Part shown: piece after piece, positions 52,011 through 62,879 of the stretch
Layout: each line of letters starts with the position of its first letter
Numbering within the stretch: position 1 is the first letter of the stretch
Assembly (NCBI RefSeq): GCF_016808095.1
Contig: NC_068976.1
Location: forward strand, 34,156,371-34,220,370
Origin: Vigna angularis
Lineage: Eukaryota; Streptophyta; Magnoliopsida; Fabales; Fabaceae
Reading direction: 5' to 3'
DNA length: 64,000 bases
Translations under genes and position numbers: made by a program
Notes under the pieces: model-generated
Told to the model about the DNA's origin: nothing
Databases searched by the model: none
The model's input: the letters and a program-made list of their open reading frames with translations, nothing else

Positions 52011-53369
52011 AAAACGACAATGAATAAATTAATTTTAAAGAGTATAAAAACAACTTTACTAAATCAGTCTATATAAAATTTTGTAAGAATTGATGGTTAA
52101 ATTTTAAAAGTTGTACCCAGCATGACTTATTTAGTTTCTGGTCTGTCATGGAAGTGACGGTCAGGTAAAAGCCTAAATGTTAATAGCCGTAACATGGCTG
52201 AGCAAGAGTATCACGGGCCAAAGACCGGTGATGTGTTGGGACTCAGTAGGAATTGGGTCATTATGACATTTGACAACCCAATACACAAGCCGAGATGGAC
52301 ATAAAAATGTGAGATGTTTAGTTAGAGCAAAATGGGGAGGTTTCTAAGTAACCATAAAAATCACATGATTTGGGGATATCACGGTCGTAGATAAAGGGTA
52401 TCAAGTATCCGTTCAGCAAGGGGGAGTAGCTGTTATTGAATATAAAACTAGGTATAAGACTAATCTCCCTAGTATCTAAAACACACAAAGGGTAATATAT
52501 TTATAATGAAGAATAATACAAGTATATATGGCAATCAAACATAAATATGATAAATATGGCAAATCTCACCTTACAAGCCCGTTTTGTGAGGTTGTGCTTG
52601 GCTTAAAGTCTACTTCTTAACACATTGATTTGAATCTGTTGCGGTAGGTTCTATTGTGTGAGTCAGTTTGTGTTTACCTTTTTTGGGTTCATTTTCATCA
52701 CTTTATTTGGTCCAAATCTTTTCTTGAATCATTTGAATTTTGAATTCAAATTTTGTTGTCAAGTTTTGTTCATTGCTTATTTTGTTAGAAAATTCAAAAG
52801 TGTGCCTCTGATTTGACCTGGTTTATATGATGATCTGTTTGAATGTTCAAGTGCATTCCATATGAGTTATGATAAGCCAATTTGGGAGCTCAGATGCATT
52901 CATTGAACAACAGATCCACTGTGTATATCCTGCTGTGAAATTTTAGTTCAATAAGTTGTTTGAAGCTAAATTTTGAATCTATTTTGCGTTTAAATTCTGA
53001 ATTGGAATGCTTAGATGATTAGTAGCAAAGTGCAAACCCGAGAAGCAGTGATATGCTCAGCATAAGCTTGGTTGCCATGTGAAATTCACAGCAGAAAACA
53101 TTTGCAAGCAGTAGGCCAAATTGCATATTCCTTGTTTGAGTACTTTTGATTTGTTTTTACTCATTTCAGCATTAGATCATTGCTGGAATTCTGTTTAATC
53201 AATCTTAGAGTCATTGCAAACCTTTTCTTTACTTTCTAAATTGCAGAATTAAGTTGTCTAAGTTCTTGTTATTCATTGTTTTGGTCAAAAACGAAATTAA
53301 GGCACATGAGTTGTGATAAAGGTGGGAGGTAATGAGAAGGAGAAGAAAGGTAAGAGGGAAGTGAGGCCA
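52011..53369. other. Unassigned DNA
   Basis: No gene seen. 52620-53330 resembles the non-coding leader of element I in style and composition, but I cannot align it by eye. Confidence 0.4.
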
Positions 53370-53612
53370 AACGGTATTGACCGTAAAGGCCGAACGATGG
53401 AAGGCATGGAGAGGTTAGGTCGAACGGTGGATAAAAGGGTAAGTGAGGCCGAACAGGATTGACCGTAAAGGCCGAACGGTGGAAGGCATGGGGAGGTTAG
53501 GCCGAACGGTGGAAGGCATGGAGAGGTTAGGCCGAACGGTGGACAACGGGGAGCGACCAGGCCGAACGGTGAGAGGCGGGGAGCGACCAGACCGAACGGT
53601 GGGAAGTAGAAA
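53370..53612 (+). repeat. 30-bp GC-rich minisatellite
   Basis: About seven imperfect copies of a unit starting GGCCGAACGGTGGAAGGCAT; variants end in GGAGAGGTTA or GGGGAGCGACCA. It stands out from the AT-rich surroundings. It is followed by a 22-bp duplicated AGTATAAGTTAATTAGAGTA segment (53621-53671). Confidence 0.85.
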
Positions 53613-53710
53613 GAATATTCAGTATAAGTTAATTAGAGTAAATAAATATAGTATAAGTTAATTAGAGTAAACTTGCCGGGGTACACTTGCCGAAGTCTTA
53701 ACAAGTTTTT

Positions 53711-53728
53711 GGCGCCGTTGTCGGTGAC
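53711..53728 (+). promoter_or_regulatory. Primer-binding site of element K
   Basis: TGGCGCCGTTGTCGGTGA, two changes from the Athila form. Confidence 0.85.
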
Positions 53729-53838
53729 TCGTGGTTTAACTATTATATTTGTGTGATTATTGATGAGCTTTGGCTTGATTTTTTATTTTGTTTTTGTTTT
53801 GTTCTAACAAAGTTTTCTAGGGTTTTGTTTTCTTGTGT

Positions 53839-55427
53839 ATGCAGGATACAATTAGAACTAGAAGCAAGAAAACTTTGGAACCTCTTCTTGAAGGATTGGA
53901 CGAGAGTAGAAGGAGAAGGAGAATTCGAACATCTAGAGAATTATTTCCTTCTCTAGAGACACTTTTACTCTGGCAGATTAGACAACACTAGTTGGCCCTC
54001 ATCATTTTAATAGCATTGTGAGGTTGAGGGACAATGCTGCAAACATGGAAGTAAAGCCTGCATTGATACAATTGGTGAAGAGCAACCAACTTAATGGACT
54101 GTCTCATGAAATACCATATGAACATCTGACAACTTTCAATGAAATTTGCAACACTGTAAAGATCAATGAAGTGTTGGATGATGCTATAAAGCTTAATTTG
54201 TTTCCTTTCACATTGGGAGGAAATGTTAAGTTATGGTTGAATTATTTCCCAGAAGATAGCTTTACTGAATGGGAAGATGTGGTTGCAAAGTTCTTGAACA
54301 AATACTTCCCACAGTCGAAAATCAACAAAGGTAAGCAGGAAATTTCTTCTTTTAGGCAAGGCATGGAGGAGACGTTAGGTCAAGCATGGGATAGATACAA
54401 AAGCTTGTTGAGAAAGACGCCCACGCATGGCTTTGATGAAGCCACATTAGTCATTCTTTTCCTTGGAGGTCTTGGTTCACAAACCAGATTGATGTTAGAT
54501 GCCTCAACTGGAGGTAATATCAAGTGCAAGACTCCAGAGGAAGCCTATGAATTGATTGAAAACATGGCTACTAATGATAATGAGATGCATAATGAAAAAA
54601 GATCTTCATCTCAGCAGAAGGGAGTCCTACAGTTACAATCTCATGATGCTTTGCTTGCACGAAATAAAATTATCACTCAACAATTGGAGAATTTGACAAA
54701 GAGACTCTCTCAAATGTAGAATGTTTCACAGGTTCAACAGAAACTCTGTGAACTATTTGATGGTGATCATATCAATGGTCAATGTGGTTTTCCAGTGGCG
54801 ACCCAAGAAGATGTCAACTATATGGGTAATCAATTCCGCCAAGGTAACTTCAACCAAGGGTGGAAACCTCACCCAAGTATGGGTCAAGGTCAATTTGTGG
54901 AATCTGGGCAAGTAGGAATATTCAATAGACCACTACAGCAACAATCACAATGGCAACAGATATCTGCATTATCTGACAGAACTTCAAAGCTTGAAGAAAC
55001 TTTTCAACAATTTATGCACGTAACTGTCTCCGATCACAAGAGCATTGAAGCTCCTATAAGGAATTTGGAGATGCAGGGTGGTCAACTGGACAAGAAGTTT
55101 GAGGATAAAGTTGAAAGGCAATTTGGGGCAAATATTGAGGTTAACCCTAAGGAAGAATGTAAAGCTATTGTGAGGATAAGTGATGAGAGAGTAGAGGAAA
55201 GAGAAGAAAGAGTTGAGTTGAAAGAAGAAAAAGGAGAAAGAGTAGGTGAGGTTGAGAGAAAAGAAAAAGAAAAGAAGAAGGGAGAGAAAAAAATTGAAAA
55301 AATTGAAAAGATTCTTCCTTACCTTAAGGAATGTAGTAGAAAAGAAAAGGAGAAGCAATTAGGGTGTTTTACAGAAATCTTCAAGAAATTGGAGATAAAA
55401 ATTCCTTTGGTTGAGGCATTGCAATAG
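53839..55427 (+). pseudogene. gag: Athila-type gag of element K
   Basis: ATG 53839 (MQDTIRTRSKKT) leads an Arg-rich N-terminus into a stop near 53991, after a deletion between LFPS and LADYT. The main frame runs from about 54003 to 55427: gag core (54160-54480; LNLFPFTLGGN, FLNKYFPQSK), one TAG at 54717-54719, then a knuckle in which the second Cys is Phe (CELFDGDHINGQC), QFRQGNFNQGWKPHPSM, and a Lys/Glu tail ending FKKLEIKIPLVEALQ. The protease domain would follow, but solo LTR L intervenes. Confidence 0.8.
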
Positions 55428-55440
55428 GTTCCTGTGTATG

Positions 55441-55540
55441 TGTTAACAATATTTTTGGCGCCGTTGCCGGGGATCAAAAATATTGTTGATAAGTTTTTGG
55501 CGCCATTGCCGGGGATCAAAAATATTGTTCAAAAACTTGT
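55441..55540 (+). repeat. Two PBS-like sequences, each inside an inverted repeat
   Basis: TGGCGCCGTTGCCGGGGATC (55456) and TGGCGCCATTGCCGGGGATC (55498) lie in the orientation opposite to the LTR they terminate. The first sits between arms AACAATATTTTTG (55445-55457) and CAAAAATATTGTT (55475-55487). The second sits between AAGTTTTTG (55491-55499) and CAAAAACTT (55530-55538). Confidence 0.85.
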
Positions 55541-56857
55541 TGATGGATTAGCAAGTGGACCAAATCGCACAAGTAATATAAAATGGTAAGACCAAGTATC
55601 GTATCCCAGAGGACTCTCGACACTAAACAGTTGTGTGATAACTCAATTAATTAAGACTTAAATAAAATGAGATTGTTGGTGTCAAATGCAAAGACATAAA
55701 ATTAAATATGTATGCAAATTAATAGTAGAGTAACACAAAGATGAATGAAGGTTGTTTATAAAATGAGATGAGTATGTTGTTAGGGTTCGATTTCACCAAG
55801 TTTAATCTCATGTATATAAGAATTCTTCTTTTTACATTAATATTAACGTCACTCACTAAATTACTTAGAACCTGATCCCTCGGCACAATAAGCCTGCCTT
55901 AGTTCTTAGTTCGTGCAATTCCTAGCGTTCCTAGAAAATTAAGTCTGAAGATCAAGAGCTTAAGACAACCAAGTACTCATACCCTCATCCTTGAGAAATA
56001 TTACCCTTGGGAGAATTCAACAAGAACCTGAATTGTAAGGAACCCCCCAGCACTCATGCAATTCATAAATCATGCTACTAAATGAGTTAAGTAGAGCAAG
56101 CATTGAAATAGATGAATTACCTAATAATTAATGAAAAAGCATATAAATAAAGAATCAATTCAAATACATGAGAGTTCACAAGGTTACAACATTCCCCAAC
56201 AACAAATAGAGTTTAGTTCCCCATAGACATGGAGAAACTATATGAATAATGGAAAAGCGTGAGATAGTGAAACCCTAAGAGTAAAAGAGGAAGTTCTCGC
56301 CTCCAGATTCGTCTTTAGAGAGTAGAAGAGTGTGTTGTTGTGTTGCTCCAGCCAGAGATGTAACAGAGCAAAAATTGGGCCCGGTCCAAAAGAGTCGAAA
56401 GAGAGCAAAAATTGGGCCAATTCTGCGATGCTCGGGCGCCCCATTTAGGGCTCCCGGGTGGTGGACGGTCCTCATGTAGGGCTTGAGCCTTCAATTGGTA
56501 GCCCAGGCTTCGAAGGCCGCCGCTCGGGCGGCCTAGGAGGGCACCCGGGTGGTGGACGTCGATTTTCCGAGGCTCAAGCCTCGGACAGGGCGCCCAAACT
56601 TCATGCGGTTCCTCTTTTTGGTGCTTTTCCAGGTCTTTTTAAGCTCTAACTCCTTAGCACTTCATCTTTGCTTTCTGCATTCTCTCATTACCTATCAAAA
56701 GAAGGGTAATTAGTCATAAAATCATCAAATTGAATCTCAACTCTCTTATTTACATAACTTAATGAAAAAGCATGAGTCCAAGCAAGTTTCTAAGTGAAAA
56801 AGGGTGTATTTAGTATCAAAATTACATCCCAAATAACAGTATTTTCAAACGTTAACA
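55441..56857 (-). mobile_element. L: solo LTR with unusual PBS-containing end
   Basis: 1,417 bp inserted between gag and protease of K. Its ends are TGTTAACG...TGTTAACA (minus-strand sense); flanks gtatg (55436-55440) and ttatg (56858-56862) share tatg, a probable decayed TSD. The body is an Athila-type LTR in minus orientation with the hairpin near 56218-56240. It is GC-rich at 56420-56600, with CCGAGGCT/AGCCTCGG and GCCGCC/GGCGGC inverted repeats. Its outer 100 bp hold two PBS-like sequences (55456-55475, 55498-55517) on the plus strand. Confidence 0.7.
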
Positions 56858-56945
56858 TTATGCACAAGTTTTGAAGAAATTCCTTAGAAAGAAGAGATAT
56901 CTAGATGAGGAAACTATTGATGTATAGGGCAATTGCAGTTTTATC

Positions 56946-57506
56946 TTGCAGAAGGAACTTCCTCCAAAAGTTAAAGATCCAGTAAGTTTTAATATTCCTT
57001 GCATCATAGGGAATGTTGATATAAGGAAAGCCCTAATTGATTTAGGGTCAAGCATTAATTTGATGCCCTTATCTGTGCTTGAAAGGATTGATGGTCTTAA
57101 AGTGAAGCCTACTAAGGTTACTTTGCAACTAGCGGATGGATCTACCAAAAAGCCCTATGGTGTGGCAGAAGATGTTGTGATTTGCAAAGACAAACTTAGA
57201 TTTTTGGTTGATTTTATTGTGATGGAGATGGAGGAAGATGTGAAGATACATATTATTCTTGGAAGGCCATTCATGAAAACGGCCAAGGTGATCATCAATG
57301 TGGATGATGGGACGATATCACTTAAATACCAAGAAGAGGAGGTGATCTTTGATGTCTTCAATGATGAGCCGCAAAATCAAGTGAGAAAGACTAGTCATAA
57401 AGCTGCTAATGAAGATGCACTAGTGACTAGCCTTAAAGTTGTCAAGCCGGATATCAAAGGTAAAAATTGTTTATTGTCACAGGATAAGGAAGGAGAAGAA
57501 AAATAA
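56946..57506 (+). CDS. Retropepsin-like protease domain, element K
   Basis: An open frame of 186 codons continues the gag reading after L (KELPPKVKDPVSFNIPCIIG). The presumed catalytic motif is ALIDLGSSINLMPLSVLERI (about residues 31-50), then LADGSTKKPYG flap-like region and IILGRPFMKTAKVIINVDDG as the second core. The tail KGKNCLLSQDKEG ends at a TAA. DLGSS replaces the classical DTGA, as in the B copy. The start at 56946 is only the first in-frame Met; the natural protein would be part of a gag-pol polyprotein. No reverse transcriptase follows. Confidence 0.7.
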   Translation: MQKELPPKVKDPVSFNIPCIIGNVDIRKALIDLGSSINLMPLSVLERIDGLKVKPTKVTLQLADGSTKKPYGVAEDVVICKDKLRFLVDFIVMEMEEDVKIHIILGRPFMKTAKVIINVDDGTISLKYQEEEVIFDVFNDEPQNQVRKTSHKAANEDALVTSLKVVKPDIKGKNCLLSQDKEGEEK

Positions 57507-57524
57507 AAAGATGGCAAAGGAAAG

Positions 57525-57737
57525 ATGGTTCATCATGACTTGAAGGATGAACGACTCAAACTTGGTGCACCAGTGGGATTCAAGGGCAGAGTATGGGTTG
57601 CTAAAGAGCTTAAAGATAATGGAGTCATAGAGATTGAAGCTTCATACTCAAGAAGAGTCAAAAAGGTGACCAAGAAGATGTTGATGATTTGGGGTGAGAA
57701 GAAAAAGAAGAACATCAACATGAAAGAAGGGACGTGA
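57525..57737 (+). pseudogene. Possible pol C-terminal remnant, element K
   Basis: 71-codon frame with LKLGAPVGFKGRVWV, DNGVIEIEASYSRRVKKV and a Lys-rich end; the counterpart is 2430-2580 in B. It may be the end of an integrase joined to protease by a large deletion, or a lineage-specific segment. Its stop overlaps the first GTGACGTTAA motif, as the gag remnant's stop does in N. Confidence 0.35.
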
Positions 57738-57744
57738 GCTTTAT

Positions 57745-58020
57745 TGGGTCAAGCTAGTGACGTTAAAGAAGTGCTTGCTGGGAGGCAACCTAGTGATTTG
57801 AACATTTTCATTTTTGTTATTTGGTGGTGTAATTTTGAACTTTTGTTATTTTGTTTCGGTTATGAGCCTGCTTTGGCACAAGCATCTACTGTGGATGCTA
57901 GGTGATTGAGTATCTAATGAAGGATACTATGCTACCAGACACCTACTGATGGGTGTTTGAAGAGTTATTGGGTCAGGCTCGTGACGTTAAACAAGCGCTT
58001 ACTGGGAGGCAACCCAATTT
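57745..58020 (+). repeat. Hairpin-array spacer of element K
   Basis: Motif copies at 57747-57800 and 57967-58020 bracket AGCATC...GATGCT (57882-57900, loop shortened), GTATC/GATAC (57910-57929) and ACACC/GGTGT (57939-57957). Confidence 0.75.
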
Positions 58021-58199
58021 TCTTAACTCATGTTTGTGTGTGTGCTTGATTGTTGAATGTTTGAGGGGTGTAGAGAGATTCAAAGTTTTGAGTGAGTGTT
58101 GATATTTGATTTGGGTGAAAAATACTTGGAATTGTGAAAATTTGAAGTTGACGTCGAGGGACCATAACTAGGAACACCCAAGAAAAGCCAAAAAGAGAG

Positions 58200-58554
58200 G
58201 GGATAAAAGTCATGCACGCCGCTCAGCGCCCTTTTGAGGGGCGCTGAGCGCGACTTTTGGCTGTTAGGGTTTTAAGAGTTGGCTCAGCGTAGGGTGCGGC
58301 CAATTTCATTCTTTCTACTCCCTAGGGTTCGCCCAAGCCTCCTTTCTCAGATTTCACCCTTTCTAAACACTCCAAACACTTTCCCTAAGCATTTTCTTCA
58401 TTTCCCCTTTCACTTTCTCACCAAAAACACTATCTCCCATTCACTTTGCATCATTCTTCCATCAAAGTTTGGGATTTTTGCTTGTGGTGCTGTTACGGTT
58501 TTCATCTCTACAATTTCTCTAAGCATTCTTCACTAATTTTGCAGTCCCAACCAA
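58200..58554 (+). promoter_or_regulatory. Putative internal promoter/leader of element K
   Basis: A perfect 12-bp-stem hairpin, CGCTCAGCGCCC (58220-58231) / GGGCGCTGAGCG (58239-58250), stands where other copies have CCGCTGAGCGG pairs. A leader follows, ending CCAACCAA|GTAAGT (donor 58555). Confidence 0.45.
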
Positions 58555-58970
58555 GTAAGTTCATGCATTTTTGTGATTTAAAGCGTTTGAAAGTTGATTC
58601 TTGATGAGTATTGATGCCTATGCTTGTTTTGTTGGATTTGTTGTTGTTTGAACCGATTGAATTTCAATATTAATGGTTGGGACTGAGTAGGAAGTGATTA
58701 GATTTCGTTTAAGGCCAAAAAGGGTCGTTTTTAGGGTTGGAGTGATTGGCGTTGAGAGCCCTTCTGAGGGGCGCTCAGCTCAACTCTGCAGGTTTGATTT
58801 TTGTGATTTCTGGTTGATTGTGTGATGATGGCTGTTTGATTCAGTGCAGGTGACGCTGAGGGCCCACTGTTTTGCCCTCAGCGTTGTTAAGAAGCAATGT
58901 TCTGAGTTGTTTTAATTTCAAGTACTGATGTTTGATGATATTTGTTGTTTTGTGAATTTGTGTGGTGCAG
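58555..58970 (+). other. Predicted intron upstream of ORF2, element K
   Basis: 416 nt, donor GTAAGT, acceptor TGGTGCAG|GA. It contains an 11-bp-stem hairpin ACGCTGAGGGC (58853-58863) / GCCCTCAGCGT (58874-58884) at the same place as the shorter hairpin in N. Confidence 0.65.
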
Positions 58971-58972
58971 GA

Positions 58973-59467
58973 ATGACTTCGTCATCAGGGAAAAGGGTGA
59001 AGACCATTGGACATAAGAGGAAGGATAAGGAGCCAAAAAAATTTATTTCCAGTGCACATGAAAGGAACTTCCTTATCGTGCAGGATAGAAGATTATTGAT
59101 GGAAAGAAAAGTGAGACTTATACCTGCACTGGCCCCATAGTTTGGAAGAGAGTTGGCAAAAAGAGGATGGGAGAACCTAGCCTCTTACCCAGCATTGGCG
59201 AATGTAGCAGTGGTAAGAGAGTTCTATACAAATGCTAGGGTGTTTGGCATTGAGACTCATAAGTATTCAAGCTATGTGAGGGCTAAGAGGATACCCTATG
59301 ATTCTGGCACAATTAACAGGTTTCTGGGTATTGAATGGGTTGGAGAACAGTGCAAGCTTAAATTAGTTGTTGAAGAAGGTCCTGCTTTTGATGATGTGGA
59401 AAAGGGTATTATGTTTACCTGGAGGACATTTCCAGAGGAACAAGCAGATGACGGCTATACGCTATAG
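58973..59467 (+). pseudogene. ORF2 of element K, truncated
   Basis: ATG 58973 (MTSSSGKRVKTIGHKRKDKE) directly after the acceptor. FISSAHERNFLIVQDRRLLM and then a TAG at 59138-59140. The frame continues with WENLASYPALANVAVVREFY, FLGIEWVGEQCKLK and EEGPAFDDVEK, then a frameshift in the LPGGHFQRN region near 59405. It is lost at about 59467, where unrelated sequence begins. Confidence 0.8.
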
Positions 59468-61505
59468 TCTTTGAAAAAGTGTCTTATGTTCATATCATCT
59501 GATTATTATACATATTGTATGTTTTACCAAACGATGCATTCATGAATGACATGAAAAATGATAAAATGTCTTAAACATGGAATACAATCTAATGCTTATC
59601 AACGTTCAAAACATGTAATGCATCTACAATAAAATACCTCGATGCTTGTAGACTTTGTTTTTGATATTTATGCATATCCCTAAAGTAGAAAAATATGATC
59701 ATAGTCGTTGCATCGAAGTAAAGGACATTGTGAGAGAAGAAGAACATTATGGAAATATTTCTCTTGAAGCCTTCTACTTTGTCACATCGTACAAGCTCAA
59801 CTTTACTAAAGGCTATGATAAAGCTCTAACCCCTATAAAGAAGACTAAAGTCTGAGTTATTACCTAAAGGCTACCTACTCTCCTAAAGTCAACATTTGTG
59901 TCTAATGATCATATCATAAGAGAAATTATATATAAAAGAAAGCTTGAAGAGAAGGAGATGATGATAATGCAAGAAACACGTGTTGATAAGTGGTTAAAAT
60001 ACTTGAAACCATAAGTGGTTAGAATACTTCCAAACTAGGAATGGTTAAACTCGGACTAGTCGTGTTGACTAGGGAACTAGGAGTAGAGAGAATACATGTT
60101 TTAAAGCAAGAGAGGTAGAACTTGTGTAATCTTGGAAAAGATTAGTGGAACCCCTTAAGATTTCTTAAGAAAAAATTGGACGTAGCTTAGGATTGAGTGA
60201 ACTAGTATAAAAATCATATTTTTTATTTTCTTTCTCAAACATTTTCACAAAATTCTCTTTGAAATATCTTCATGTGAACTCATCTTTTATTTAACTAACC
60301 TTTTGAAAATCCGTCAAACACCATTTGCAAAAAGTTTTAAAAACACTATTCACCCCCTCCCCCCTCCTCTAGTGTTTTCCTGTATTTCAGTTGATATCAG
60401 AGCTAACCTCACGGGTTAGTTCTTAATAGAACTTGAAGAAATGTTCTAGATCACAATGGAATATGAAAGAAATGCCATCAATCATCCATATTTGTTCAAA
60501 GGAGAAAAGTTCAAAATCTGGAAACAAATAATTATCACATTCTTTGAATCATGTCATATTGACATGTGGGATATTGTGGAAAATGGAAAATTTATACCTT
60601 TGAATAGAGAAGAATTGTCAATTAGCAAAGGTTCCTAGTCAAATGATAAAAAATCAAGGTATCTTCTGAACTTCAAAGAAAAAAATATACTAACATGTGC
60701 TTTATTTGAAGATGTTTATAAAGGAATACAACATTGTAAGAGTGCCAAGGATATGTGGGACTCGTGATTGCCATATATGAAGAAGACAAGAGGAACAAGG
60801 CATATGAGGCAATGCGAATCTCAGAAGATCCAAGCTTACCTAAAGGGAGGTCAACCTATGTTTAATGGTTGATCCAACATGTGATACGTCAAATAACTCT
60901 AACAATGAGGTAGATTTTGATAATCTCTACTCCGTTGTTGAAGCATATGATGAATTAATGTTTAACTATTCTAAGTTAGCAAATGCATATAAAAAATTAA
61001 GAAAACAATATAAAAATGTGTAAAAAAAATGAGTTTTCGAAAACTGACTTAATATTGTCTAAAGACAACATAACATCTTTACAACAAGAAGTTACTAGCT
61101 TTAAGGGAAGATTTAACACTTTAAAATTAAAAAATGAAAATCTTAATTTAAATAATAAAAAAGCTTGGAGAAAACATAGCTACTATGACTGAAAATGCTA
61201 CATGCGTTGAACAACTCAAGCAAGAAAATGACACTTTACTCAAAGTATTAAACAGAACATATAAAGGTAACAAGCATTTAGACATGTTAATAAAGAGTAG
61301 CAAAAGTACTTATGATAAGATAGGTTTAGACCTTGATGATAAATCTGGAAAGCATTCATGCTCAACAAAGTTTGTTAAATTTATTAAAGCAGGAAAAGAA
61401 ATCCTTAATGTTAAGTCCTATTCGGAAAAGAAAAGGAAAAATAAAACTAACAAAGTTGGACCCAACTCCAGATGGGTACCAAAGAACCAAATTATCTCTC
61501 TTTGA
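59468..61505 (+). mobile_element. Element M: decayed copia element (LTR end, PBS, gag)
   Basis: An LTR probably ends TTTCA at 60389; TTGATATCAGAGC (60391-60403) is a variant iMet PBS. The gag begins at ATG 60456 and is followed by stop-riddled gag-linker sequence to 61505. The left border of the LTR is not resolved; 59468-60389 has no gene. Confidence 0.6.
60456..61505 (+). pseudogene. gag: Copia gag of element M, decayed
   Basis: The first frame (to 60638) has HPYLFKGEKFKIWKQIIITF and MWDIVENGKFIP, the start of a DUF4219/UBN2-type copia gag. After it come many stops; KSAKDMWDS is still recognisable near 60742. The last part (61185-61505) is a coiled-coil-like linker ending KVGPNSRWVPKNQI, which matches the WVPK junction before copia pol. 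No zinc knuckle is visible. Confidence 0.65.
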
Positions 61506-62140
61506 GATTTGATGAATGACAGGAAAGAAACTCCCTCCATGACACCAGGACGATGAATACTCACTTATCATAAAGGAACAAAGGTTTACATTCCAAAACC
61601 TAAGGAAGAAGAAAAAGGAAGAGCTAGCGAACGACAAGGAGGAAGGAAAGACAACAAGCAAAGAAAAGATAAGTATAAACGCTCCTCCATATAGTAATCT
61701 GATGTAGCATATCAGTTAAAATATCACAAGAGTTATTATCTAATGATATCATATTCAAGTGTATAACGTCTTGGACACATAATCCAAAATGTCATAACTT
61801 CAACATTGCTAAGACAAATCGTCTACCAGCTCTGAATTCATGCATAAAGTATGATGCACAAAGCCTAACTAAGTGGCCCATTAAGGATTATCTAGGAAAA
61901 AAATACGTTTTCAAAAATCACCCTATTAGCAAAATCGTACAACCCACAATGTACCATGATTATCGTTAAAACCCTTACCGTTCAAATTCCAAGTGACCAC
62001 CTTTATCACTCAAACATATAACCACAAAAGGAAGCGACACGTCTTCGTGCTTTCAAGGTTTTTATCTGAAACCCTCACTCTCAAGCATTCTCTCTCCAAA
62101 ACCCTAAACACTCATAATCCCAAAAACCCTCTCTACTACC
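61506..62140. other. Unassigned DNA
   Basis: No gene or element border seen. 61990-62140 reads like a plant 5' leader (CT- and AAACCCT-rich) before the broken ORF at 62141. Confidence 0.4.
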
Positions 62141-62572
62141 ATGGTCAGAAATCAAATCAAGGAAGTTGCTATAACCCTTAAAGAAGTATATGATGCTGCT
62201 AAAAGAGTCTATGTTATTGGTCTTGAAGGACTCTATTTGAAACACTAGATAAATCTCCAAAATATCAGAGAATATGGTTATGATGTCCTCGTGGATATGC
62301 ATCATTATGGCATCAATAACTACTTTGAATGGGATACTCATATTCCGATTAATCTAGTTAGGCAGTTCTGGAATAATTTTCAGCTCCATCCAAATACCCT
62401 TATATCCATGGGCATTAGACAAAAGGTTGCGATCAACATCAAGACCATTGCTACTACTATTGGTTGTCAGATGTATGACAACTACTTTTTTGAAGGCTAG
62501 GATGAAATGTATGTTGATAATGAAAGTGTAGAGCAAGTTATGATAATTAGACTGGTGAAAGTTCCTGAGTAG
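62141..62572 (+). pseudogene. Unidentified broken ORF
   Basis: One frame from ATG 62141 (MVRNQIKEVAITLKEVYDA) runs about 143 codons with TAG stops at 62246-62248 and 62498-62500 (the second where Trp would fit, FFEG-x-DEMY). It includes IPINLVRQFWNNFQLHP and SMGIRQKVAINIKTIATTIG. It looks like a mobile-element protein rather than a host enzyme, perhaps a distant ORF2-like or gag-like protein; I do not recognise it. Confidence 0.4.
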
Positions 62573-62879
62573 ACGTTGCCAGAATTGTTGCTATGAGCAA
62601 TAATTAGCTGAATCCTCCTCACATGGATGTTAATGGGAAGGATTTCATAAAGGTAATGAGTTTTAGCACAACCCTAACGAGAGAGAAGCACGACTCCACT
62701 AAGAGAGAAAGAGTGCGAGAACAGGGTTTCAGTGAGGGATAACCATAGTTGTAGTGGGGAAGAAAGAGGATTTGAGTAGTTTGATTAAGGGAGAACTAGC
62801 GTTGAGTGGCTCGAGTGAGGAGAAAGAGTTCAAGAGCTATGAGTGATTGCAAAGTCATCTTCTCAGCAGCTTATTTTTA

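Larger units (their letters stand above)
53672..59467 (+). mobile_element. Element K: Athila-like element with gag and protease-like domain, truncated
   Basis: Only the last 33 bp of the 5' LTR (53672-53704) remain. Then come PBS 53711-53728, gag, solo LTR L (55441-56857), protease-like domain, possible pol tail, hairpin array, intron and a partial ORF2 ending near 59467. It is the most divergent ORF2-bearing member and the only one with an uninterrupted protease-like frame. Confidence 0.8.
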
